Shown: positions 32,584-43,400 of the stretch, one piece after another
How positions within the stretch are numbered: position 1 is the stretch's first letter
Layout: each line of letters begins with the position of its first letter
NCBI GenBank assembly: GCA_049999765.1
Contig: JBNGIQ010008371.1
Coordinates: forward strand, 1 to 46,284
Origin: Phaeoceros laevis
Taxonomy: Eukaryota > Anthocerotophyta > Anthocerotopsida > Notothyladales
DNA: 46,284 nt
Reading direction: 5' to 3'
Notes under the pieces: model-generated
Told to the model about the DNA's origin: nothing
The model's database searches: none
The model's input: only the letters and a program-made list of their open reading frames with translations
Position numbers and translations under genes: made by a program

Positions 32584-35500
32584 TCAGGTGGCTGGAAACA
32601 GCAGGACAGTGCAAACGCACACACTTGCTGCAAAAAAGATAGCTGGAGCAGAACCACCGGCTCCACCTCTCCGCCCCCCTCCACTGTTTACTTGGCCCGC
32701 TCCCTGGGCAAGCGCCCCAGGTGGCTTGTTGGCTAGGTGCCTTTTATACCGCTTCAAAACTGAAGCTAAATTCTCCTTTCCTTTCGGGAAAGCAACATCT
32801 CCCGCTGCAGTTCCCGTTCGTCCCTTGCGAGATCCAACTGCTGCTTCCACCTCTTTGATCATTTCCAAGAATATCGTTGCACTAGCACCCTTCCCTTTGG
32901 CACTGTTGCTTGAGTTCCGTCCCCACGGCCAGGGATGTGGGTAACTCTGTCCGCTACTGCCATGATAGCCATTTCTAGACGGAAATGCTGGGGAATATTG
33001 CTGAATGCAGAGACAAGGGGGCGGGACAAGTCTTGGCCGCAATGCTGGCTCCAGAATACCCTGGCACCGGGAAGAGGGTTGTTACACACCACAACTGCAT
33101 GCACAAACATAGGCCCTAAATCGTGAAAACAGTGGAACAAGTGAATGTGCATACCTGGAGGCGGTTTAGGACGTAAGTATACTTTCCCCAGAGTTCAGGC
33201 CGGCTTTCCATGAGGGATAGCTCCAAAATCCGACGAACACACCAAACTCCGAAGCTGATAAGCAGTCCTTTGCCCCATACACATTCATCCCCGCAATGGG
33301 GCACACTCTTCTGTCCAGATAATGATTTAGAACTGTGCTTCCCTGGAGCCCCCAAAGAGCGGCCATGGGCCTGCCAGTGCTGCTGGTCACTGTTGTTGCT
33401 GTACATCCTACTGTAAGGCTCAAAGGCCTCTGAATTCCTGGCCAGCCTCTCATGACAGGCAATGGCAGCAACCAGGTCCTCATCTGAACCATTATCTGGG
33501 CGAAATAGCCAATCAGACCCTTCCAGCCCCAGCAGCTTTATAATACATACCCTAAAATTTCCAAGCATTTCAATCTCGAACTCCCTTCCACCTATGTCCC
33601 CAGTCACAGAGCTACTTGAAAGGCTACTTGGGCCAGCCCTTCCCTGTGCTTGCGTCCTACTGTGGTTGGAACGCTCTGACGTTCCAAAGAGCTGCTCAAA
33701 TGGTTGTCCTGACCAGAGAGACTGGTTTTCCAAGGATGGTGCCGACTGACCAAAGAACCTGTCTTTACCTGTCTCTGAAGGGGATATCTCATCAAATACC
33801 AATGGAGCTTCAGATGACAACTCTCCCCTACTGATAGGAGCACTGCTAAATTTAGCAGTGCGCACCCCCTCTGTAGGTTGAGTGGACAAATTATATCGGT
33901 GGGCCATATCAAGTTCTCCGGTAGCTCTGTAAACCAATGGATCCCATCTCCCAGTGGCTCTGTGCACAATGGGATCCCATTGCGACGGATCATAACATGA
34001 AGAGTCCGATGGCCCCAGGTGCCGCTCTGTCTGTGATAGTACACGGTCTGCGGGGTGAGAACTGACACTGCTCCTGCTACTCAACGAGTCACCAACCCAA
34101 CCTGACTTTGCTGGTTTGTCAAAAGAAGAACGCATCATATCCACCTGTGCTGAAGTCACACCACTATAGTCTATACCCTGGGATTCTAATGGCCTTGCCA
34201 TGTGGGAGAAACTAGATTCTCGCTGAACTGAACGTCTCGTCACATCTAGATGCATAGGCCTTGCAGGGGAGGCCCTGGGACTGGATCGACTCACAAATGA
34301 AGGAGTTTGGTATCCATGGATGGTAGCAGGCTGGTAAAAGTCATCATATTCATCATGGTATGCGGGAAGTCTCATACTTGAATACGGGCGTTCGTTTCTA
34401 GACTGAGATGCAGAAGCCCTACTCAGAAAATCAGGAGACAGGCCGAATCGTGAAGAAGTCGAAGCTGCTGAATGAGAGTGGGCACGAAGATAAGCATCCA
34501 TTCGGCCCAACTGATCAGAGAAGTTATGTTGCTGCCAAGAGTCCTTAGACTGCCGTGGACTAGCACTCTGCGTATCAGTTCTTTCATATCCATTGTTGTG
34601 CCTCTGCTTGGGTCCTGTTCCACCACCCAGATTCCTTACGATGCTGGGGCTAACTTGCAGCCCATGGTAATCAAAAAGCTTGCTCCAGAACTCATCAAGA
34701 ATCGCAGCAAACTGCTTCCTGGCAGCTCGACCCAATCCTGAAAGCCTAGACAAACTGCCGCTCCCACTTCCACCACCACTACCTTCACTAGTGTCACTCC
34801 GACCGCCAACACTCCTTCCTGAACCAGGGCCTTCATATGCTACAGAACTAAAACTTCCGGGCAGGCCAGAAATGACTGTTTCATCATGTTCCAAAGTCTC
34901 CCAACCATCAGCATCATCGTCGTGAAAATCAAGCATGTCAGCATCTATACCTACTTCAGCATCTGCCTCGGCCTCAGCCTTTTTTAGAGCAGAAGCAGAA
35001 ATGTCATCCTCCTTCCGGTCCTGGACTCCACTCCTTTTACCCAAGCTCACTTCCCTAGGGTCGCACAAAGGCCCAGCCGACAGCGAAAGCCCTGGGGATG
35101 AGAGTGCATTCGGGGACGAAATCTGTTCCCCTGCTAAAGAGTTGTCACAGCTGACAGAGGACAGTCGCTTGGGGGATTCCACTTCCGTCACTGCCTTGTC
35201 AAAAAGGACGTCTGATCCCTGCACGCCCTGCTCCACCTCCTGACAAACATTCCCAGGATCCTCGAGACGGTGGCCTTCTGCATGGGGAACTGCTGATTGA
35301 CAAGAAAGTATCACATTTTGCTCATGCTCCCTGTGCTCCTGTACTGAAGGAGAACTTTTCTCTATAGCAGCTGCCTTCTCATCAGTGTATTCCTGGTCAC
35401 CTTTCGCATCACTTGATTCCTTCATCAGTTCATACTCCTCCAACCACAACCGTCTCCTTAACTCCTGACTATCGACTTGCAGTGGAGTTACAACCATCCA

Positions 35501-37723
35501 AACAAGAAACCCCATTGACAGACATACTGCCAGTAAAATGGCAAAAAACAAGCCCACCTGCCACATTTCAGACCAGGCTAAAGCTGTCCAGTCTAGGTTT
35601 GCTAAAATCTCCCAGCTTGCAAAATAAATCCAATCATCACTTTCCCCAAAGAGCATATCCGAGACAAGCCAGATGTCTAGGAAGAACAGTAGCCCAACTG
35701 TCACCCAAGCCAGAGATTTTACAACCATCGAGTTTCTGCGCTCACCCATGTGGGCATCCGACGAGGTCACCTTGATCAGGGGGACGACAGTAAAAGGAAG
35801 CTGCAGGGCAAGAAACACCTGCGAAAAAATCAATAATCGATATGCTCCTGCACTGCCCGTCCTCCAGACACATATGGCTGCGGGGAAGATTGCTGTGATA
35901 CGGATCAAGAACCGGTGTAACCACCCATGCATGTTAGTCTGAAGAAAACCCTCCAAAGCTACTTGCCCTGCAATAGTTCCTGTGAACGCCGAGAGCTGAC
36001 CGGAGCACACCAGCGCTAAACCGAAGACTGCTGGGGCAACAGTGCTGTTCAGTATCTGCAGGCACAGGCACGAGCTTGTATTTAAAAGTCTATCCATGAC
36101 AAAACATGACCAAAGTGAACTCACTACCAGGTCCCTATGTCTCTAAGCCAGCATCTACCCATTCTCGCACAATGCCCTTGTTACACACATGGCATGCACG
36201 ATGGAATAAAAGGTTCAACTATTAAAGGTAGCCACCTGTTCCATAAGTGCGTGGGCATCCTGAAGAGTCAGGACAACAAGTCCAGCATTATGGAAGGTTG
36301 TTGCAGAAACCATGAGAACCACCAGGTTCACTACTAGTGCTGCTCCAAATGCAACTGCAATATCCAAGAAATTGTAACGGCAGAGTACATCGAGTGACCC
36401 ACTCCATCTCTTTCGTTGACCCTGAAGCATGAACAAAGACCTCAATTCAGACAACAGGTATGCTCAGTGGCACCACTGCAATCCCCCGACCCTGACAATG
36501 TAGGAAGAAGACGCAACCAACATTTAGAAAAGCACTATGTTAGAGTCTGTACCTGAAGAAGAGAGGAATGCAAGTACAGATTGTGTGGCATAATGTTTGC
36601 ACCCAACAAACTGACTATTGTGTACAGGCTGTCCCGCCTCAACCTAGGCAACATCCCAGAAAAGACAGAAGCCAGAGGTGCACTGCCGATGATGATATGC
36701 AGTAGGAAGCATAGCAGCACGAGGCCCACAACACCAACTGATATCATCTCCGCCTTGCGAACTCCCTGCACCCACATGACCACATTCTTTGTGAAGCCAG
36801 AGATTATGAACTATGACTAGGAGCTGGTGACGAAAGAGGTGCAGCTAATTGTACTACTCTCTCAATCATGTGCACCTCCAAAAATCCGATCCACCGGCAA
36901 CCAACCAACCAGCATGCATTAAACGTTGGTGCCAATAGAGGCCCATCAAGGCAGCTGAGTATTACCAGTAGAGGCAAGATGACGAGGTACAAAACAGCAT
37001 CTGCTGCCATCAAAAAGACACTGGAGAGCATCGGAAAATGAAGCAAAAGGTCCAAACCAATAGCAGTGCCCAAGACCTGCGAAGCACCAAACCGTGGGAT
37101 TTAGACACAAGGTTCGTGTTACGTCAGTCCTAGAGCAACTGAATCTCGATGGATGGTTGAACTGATGAGGAGCGAGCGCGCACCATAGTTAAATCTTGTG
37201 CCACAATGGAAAGCTCGCAGAGAAACCAGAGGAAGAAGGACGTGGCTCCCGGATACTCCTCCCGACACACCTGCCGTGACCACGCACATACAAGAGGGTC
37301 AGCATGTAGAACAGCCCGCAAACGACCCAAGGGCAGAAGCTGCAACGGTCTTCGCATGTCTTCTCACTCCAACATGCAAGAACCGAAGCCAAGAATTCGT
37401 CCACGGCCAGCACCTCCGCTCCGCCTGCCCCCCCCAAGACCAGAAAAGGGCGACATCCGCGGAAGCAAGCAGAGTGGACGTACCTGCGCGAGATGCTTTC
37501 CTGTGACCAATCCCAGGCGGGCAGCCAGGGTCTGCAGAAACAACGCCACGACGTTGGACAAAACCAGCACCCACACCAGCTCGTAGCCGAACCTGGATCC
37601 CCCTTCAATGGCCGTGGCCCAGTTCCCGGGATCCATGTATCCCACTGAAACAAAAAATGCCGGCCCCAGGAACGGCCAGAACCTGGCCATGGCCGCCTGA
37701 GCAGTCACCATGGTGTCCACCAT
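32584..37723 (-). CDS. EIN2: EIN2, central ethylene-signalling protein
   Basis: Seven exons keep phase 0 throughout: 37723-37484, 37270-37184, 37076-36966, 36765-36553, 36421-36236, 36055-33155 and 33060-32584, giving 1404 residues (Arabidopsis about 1294). Residues 1 to ~470 form an NRAMP-type membrane domain ([53 protein letters not shown]). The long cytosolic CEND has the conserved blocks [57 protein letters not shown] and [18 protein letters not shown]. The end carries [20 protein letters not shown] followed by [11 protein letters not shown], matching the nuclear-localisation signal. EIN2 sits in the ER; when ethylene is perceived, CTR1 stops phosphorylating it and the CEND is released to activate EIN3/EIL. 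DPGN (31-34) and MPH (205-207) are intact metal-binding motifs, unlike the DPGK and VPH I recall in Arabidopsis EIN2. Confidence 0.95.
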
Positions 37724-38959
37724 CCCTCCTCCTCTCTACCAAACGGAGAAAAAAAAAGCAGATAAACCCTGCACAGATCCCTTCCTGTCCCCCCTTCCCG
37801 GGGGAGGATTCAAACCGCAGACTACCTACGCACCGCCTCCCAATTCCTTTCTTGGTGAATGCCGCAACTCTGAAATCATACCAGCAGGAAGCACTCCAGA
37901 TCCTCAAACACTGCCATCCCGCGACCAAATTCAGCAGCGGCCATCAGACTGCTCCGCCATCAGCTGCCTTAACCTCACCACCAGCCTGCGTGCGAGCTGC
38001 GTGCATGCGCGCGCAAGCGAGGATTTGGAAAACGGGCTCCGCCGCAGCCCGACAATCCCGTGCTCCCGATCATCGATCCATCAGGGAGGACGCTTCGCCT
38101 GCGGCCTCGCCAGAAATGCGTAGTAATGAGGGTAACTGGGCTTACCGGGGACCACCGATTTGGGAATTGCAAAAGATCTAGCTGGATTTAGTGGTACTAA
38201 GGCATCCATCATCCGCAAGCGGATAACAGCGGGGTTTAGCCCGCTGTGGGACCGGCAGTTAGGGCGCGCACGGAAATGATAAGCAGCTCGCAGGGGGTGG
38301 CCAGAAAATGAGATCCATGCGCGGCGCCACGCGGCGCAGCAGAAAGTGGGAGTCAAAAAGTGCACTGCACTGCACCGCGAGGCGAGCGGTCCCATTATTT
38401 TGGGCCTTCCCTAAATGCGCGTGCCCGCCTCGCGCACCCAACCCCCTTCCGCCACGCCACCCACTCCCACGTTTCTCGCTTATTATATTGGATCCGCTAA
38501 ATTTAATCCACCCCCTAACCGCTATTTTATTGCTGCCAAGCACGTCCTTTGCAACTCCTACTATTTCAACCAGTTGTCAAATTGTCCTTGTATAAAAATG
38601 GAGGCAAGGAAAGATCTTGGTCTTTGTCGTCTTAGATCGATTCTTTTTGTACAGGTCCTGCTGTGTTATAGTGTTCGCTTATATGTACATCGAAGTGTCT
38701 TTTTGAGTCTTATGTGCATCAACTATAGATCTGGCAATGGGCCAAGAAAACAGGAAAAAATGTATCTCCAAGCACCATGAAAAAATTCTTTTTCACACTA
38801 GGAGTCAGTAGCTTGCAAGCTGAGAGGTGTGGGCAGTTTTGTTTTGTGAAGAATTTGAAGACGATGAATTTGCGAGCTTCCCGACGGCCACGATGGAGCC
38901 ATTCCCGGCTCCGATTCGACCGTCTCACAGAGCTGTTGGGTCGAGGATATGCACCACGT
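37724..38959. other. EIN2 upstream region and intergenic DNA
   Basis: The 5' UTR and promoter of EIN2 are expected in the first several hundred bases. GC content is high and ATG-started minus-strand frames exist (e.g. 38081-38395) that could be upstream ORFs if transcribed. Nothing else was recognised. Confidence 0.4.
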
Positions 38960-38989
38960 TGGACGAGGTCAGAGCGAGCGTGACGTTCG

Positions 38990-39565
38990 AGTCCACGTCC
39001 ACAGGACGCTATGCGGACTCTGCGGAGATATCTCCGACAAAACCACCCCGAAGCTGTACAAGGCACTCTTGGCGCTAGCCCACGGTGTCCACGTGGCTGC
39101 TGACCGGCACCAGCTTGGAGATGCCGAAATCCGCCACCTTGGCATTGATGTGGTCGTCCACGAGGATGTTGGCGGACTTGACAGTCCCTGGCGGGCTGGC
39201 AACGCGTCCGCCGTCTGCATGACGATGTGGAGGCGTTGCAGCCACGTCACCCCTAACCCTAGCCCTGCAAGCTGTTCCAGGGTGCCCGAATTCGAAGACG
39301 AGGATGGCGATCTTGTTCTGCAAGTAGCATCCCTGGAGTAGCACCAGGTTGCGGGGGTTCACGTCCGAGAGGATCTTCACCTCGTTCAGGACCTCCTCCT
39401 TGCAAGTCCTGCGGCGACCCCTTCTCCCTGCTGCGCTTGATGGCCGCGACCCTGCCGTCGCTGAGGCGGCCCTTGCACACAGCGGCGGGATCGGGCCTGA
39501 GAGCTGGTTGTGGGAGAGGTTGAGGGTGACGAATTGGACCTCCGCGTTGCGTTCCTGCTGAGATC
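38990..39565 (-). pseudogene. Frameshifted LRR/WAK-like receptor kinase remnant
   Basis: On the minus strand, kinase pieces appear in the right order but in three different frames: an LRR piece (VTLNLSHNQLSGPIPP), a glycine-loop/VAIK-like piece (GRLSDGRVAAIKRS), EEVLNEVKILSDVNPRNLVLL, LQRLHIVMQTADAL, VKSANILVDDHINAKVADFG, then YSFGVVLSEIS. The HRD Asp region is damaged and the DFG motif is present. The frame changes and missing spacer show that it cannot make a working kinase unless the assembly is wrong. The juxtamembrane segment and C-lobe are lost. It lies between the EIN2 promoter and the ROCO-caspase gene. Confidence 0.72.
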
Positions 39566-40446
39566 GATCCAGCACCTGCATCCTCTGGAAATTGGGGAAC
39601 GTGTGTGCCCCGATCTGTCCAGTGAAGCCAGAGCTTTGCCCAGACTGTTGTCCCACCAGCCAGAGGGGTATGATGAAGAAGACCAGAGCTGGTCCTGCGT
39701 CTCCGGGTCATTTCTGGATCAATTCGGGTGAACCCGATCGTCCTGCTCCTTTTCCAAGATACAGTGGTGTTGCCCTTCCAGCTACACATTCGCAGTGAAA
39801 CATGAACATAGGGCCACCCCGCCATGGACGGATGCCACTCATGAGCAAGCATAACAAAACAAGCCACCAACACTGTATGGCTCACTCACCCAATTGCCAA
39901 GATGGAGACCTGCCTGGCATCTCCTTGCCAATTCAGGGGCAATGGTTTCTTGCACAAATTCCTACGCAAGCTAGACTAGGTTTACCCTAAACCACTGCAA
40001 GCGTTTCAAAGAGTTCCAAGTTATTCAGTCCAAGTGTCCGCCATGGCTGGGCAGGCAAGATTCTCCAAGATGAACAGTGGGGCTAGACTAGACGTCCCGT
40101 GACGGTCCGTCTATTCCCGCATCCCGTGTTAACCTGACGACCTAATATTAATGTACTTTTATGAATCCTGGATGCCAAGTGGGTGGACGTGGCGCCACAA
40201 CCAACCAATCACTTGGCCCCATCAGACACGCTTGTGTGGTCAAGCACGCTTGTGCGGTCGGGCATGACCACACAAGCGTAGGTAGGGAATACCTAGCCTA
40301 GCCCAAGCTAGCAGTCCTCAGGTTGGGAGCTCTCGTTGCTCGCGCAGCCTTGCGTTTGCTGCATCATTGAGGAACTCGTGTGTTTGCTATCAAAGGAAGC
40401 GCGGTTGCCTGCTTTGTCGCCAGCAGACTCGTCATCCATCATCGCC
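39566..40446. other. Upstream region of the ROCO-caspase gene
   Basis: Contains no supported gene. It includes the inverted repeat at 40228-40279 and presumably the promoter and 5' UTR of the ROCO-caspase gene. Confidence 0.45.
40228..40279. promoter_or_regulatory. Inverted repeat upstream of the ROCO-caspase gene
   Basis: ACGCTTGTGTGGTCA (40228-40242) and TGACCACACAAGCGT (40265-40279) are perfect 15-base complements. The spacer repeats the left motif in part (CACGCTTGTGCGGTC). It lies about 170 bp before the ATG and could be a paired transcription-factor site or a hairpin in the 5' leader; function is inferred only from position. Confidence 0.45.
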
Positions 40447-43400
40447 ATGGGTAAAAAGGGCAGGGGGCATAGGAGCAGCTGTACTGGCTACAGCAGTACT
40501 AGTCTCTCCACAACGCAGATCAAGGAGATCGCATCCCAGCTCTCTCATCACCCCCAAATACACAACTTCTTCAGCAATCACGTCCGGGAGGCTGCTTGGG
40601 AGCACTTTTCTTGGTCCAGGTTTCGACGTGGCGAGCTTTTGTCCTTGTTTGAATGTAGCCAGATCTCTCTGAAGGAGCTTGGAGTGGTGGTGGCGGCTGC
40701 GCATGAAGAAGCGCTAGAGCAAGGATGCAGGGAAGCAGTGGCTCTGGCACTGTGCGCCCTGCCGTGTGGCAACCATTTCACCTCACTTATGGTTAACGTA
40801 CGGCGGAATTCAGGCTCGGCACCGTTTCTTGCCCTCCTGGCCGACTCCAACACCTGCGTGTTGAAGGGCTTGACATTTGGGCTGTGCGCAAATGACTGGT
40901 TCAGGAGGAAAGCGGACTGGTCACTGCTGGCCCACCTCATCCTTCACAACACCACGCTCAAGACACTGCAACTTTACGCAGGTCTGGAGAAAATGAGGCC
41001 AATGCTTTGGCCGTGCTTGGGCGGAATTGGCATCGCTTTGGCTGACTCAATCCGGAACAACCGAGGCCTCGAAGAGTTGTACATTCAGGACACGGATGCT
41101 TTTGGCAAGGAAGGCGGAGGATTGGCTCTGGCCGCCATGCTCCGCCACAACTCCACCCTCCGCACACTTGAGCTGCGCAATGGATCACTCTGCTCCCGAG
41201 GTACGGAAGCCTTGGCCAAGGCACTCGTTCACAACACCACGCTCAAGTCACTGCGACTTCAGGGACTCCAACTTCGGCAAAAAATGAGCCAAGATGGTGG
41301 CATTGCTTTGGCGGACTCAATCCGGAACAACCGAGGCCTCGAGGAGTTGTACATTGGGTACACGGATGCTTTTGGCAAGGAAGGCGGAGGATTGGCTCTG
41401 GCCGCCATGCTCCGCCATAACTCCACCCTCCGCATACTCAAGCTGTCCAATGTACTACTCTGCTCCCGAGGTACGGAAGCCTTGGCCAAGGCACTCGGGG
41501 CCAACGGGGGCTTAAGAGAGCTCTTTCTTTTGGATGTGGATGCACCAACCGCCGATGCAATGATCAAGTTGCTCACTACCAGCAAGCCTGGCAGCAATGC
41601 CTCATCCGCCAACATTTGCCACAGCCTCCAAAGGCTGACTTTGTGTGTACGTCATCCAGGAAGGCTGACTTCGAATGTACGTCACCTGGATGACGGGAGC
41701 ATGAATGCGTCTGCGGCTGCGGCTATGATTCGGTCGAATCAAAAATTGGTCAGCTTCACTGTATCACATGCAACCTACTCCAGCCTTGAGTGGGCCAACA
41801 CCATCATACCAGCGGTGGAGAGCAACTCCACACTCGAAGAACTTGAGTGTGGAGAACTTGGTTTCGAGAACTGCCAAGGTGTGGACGCAGAGCTGGCGTA
41901 CAATGCCCTCATCAGGATGCTGTCCAACAACACTACGCTCCGGTCCATCAACCTCATGTACACTCCCTTATCAGAAGCGGGCAAGGAAGAGGCAGTGGAG
42001 GAGGAGATACGCCAAAACGTCCAGTACAGATCAACTTTGGCAGCCCTACCGAAGATCAAAGTCAAATCATGCCGCTTGGTGCTATGTGGTAACGCATTTG
42101 CAGGTACGTACCTAGCTCTAAGCAGGCACTCAGGAGTAGGTAGATGTATGAATTTCAAGCTAACAAATGGTTGCTGCTGATCTGAAGAGCTGAATCATAC
42201 ATATAGTTCTTGAATACTGTTGTGTGCTCCTTTTTCAGGAAAGACAACTCTTTGTAGCACCATGTTGAGGCTACAACCTGGGAACAGAACACGCTTCCAA
42301 GTACCTCAAGACCAAATGGGCTCACAGAAAGACGCTAAAGAGCAAGAGCGAACCCGAGGTTTTGAGGTAAATTTGCTCATAGATGAAAGCCACTTACGAG
42401 TCGCTCTCTGGGACTTCGCTGGGCAGCCATTCTACTACACACTACATGACTCTGTTTTCCCTAGTGTCAACGGCTCCACTATATTGCTCTTTGCTTTCAG
42501 TCCACTCAAAGATGTGGTTCATACTTCCGGCCACCTAGATCGTTTGACTTCACAGCATTTGAAGAGCATGCAAGATTTCGAGGATGAGTTCAAGTACTGG
42601 CTGCGCTTTGTTTCTTCTAATTCCAGGAAAAGGCCCTCTCAACCTCACTTGCCTTCAGTGGTTGTTGTCATCACATTTCACGATTGCACCACAGAATTGT
42701 TGGCTTCAACTTATCCTGAAGTGGAATTCCTGGAAAAAGTGGGTGCTCTGCAAGTTGAGTTTAAGGGTTTTGTCCACATTTTAGGGCAACCGGAGTTCCT
42801 GGATGCACGTTCTGAGACTCATGTGCAACCCTTTCTGGAAAGGCTGCGAGAGAGATTTGTCAATCTTGTGTCTGACCTTCCTCCGGTACCTGCGATATGT
42901 GAGAAGACAAGGCTTTATTTGGAGGGCTGGTGTTCCGAGCAAGACAATAGTCCTCTCATGAGCATCCAAGATTTCAAGCACATATTCCAAAAACTATGTG
43001 GACCAGAAATTACAACCTTGTCCCATGAGGAACTAGAAACTACATCCTTGTCCCATCTGGAACATCACAGGGAGGATATACAGAAGAAGTGGGAGCAGAT
43101 GAAGCAAAACCAGATGAAGCGGGAGCAGATGATCAAGTTACTAGTGGATAAGTATTCGCACGTGGTTGCTCTGTACTTGCATGATACTGGGGAGGTTATT
43201 TACTTGGATGGCCTCATGGATTTCATTGTTGTCAACCCTCGTTGGCTAGGGCAAGGAGTCATGGGTCATTTGGTCGAGGAATTCAGTCCATATGATCACT
43301 TGAACAGGCGCAAGTTGACGTTCCATGAAAAGAAACGAGGATTTGTAACCGCGCAAGGCTTGAAGGTTTTGCTGGAAGCGTCCCTCCGCAAAGTGGGTCT

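Noticed and set aside
33166-35942. Several frames of 60-154 codons on both strands inside EIN2
   Set aside because: All lie within the single 2.9-kb EIN2 exon, which is clearly the coding frame.
39245-39265. Telomere-like CCCTAACCCTAG
   Set aside because: Fewer than two units, inside the kinase pseudogene.
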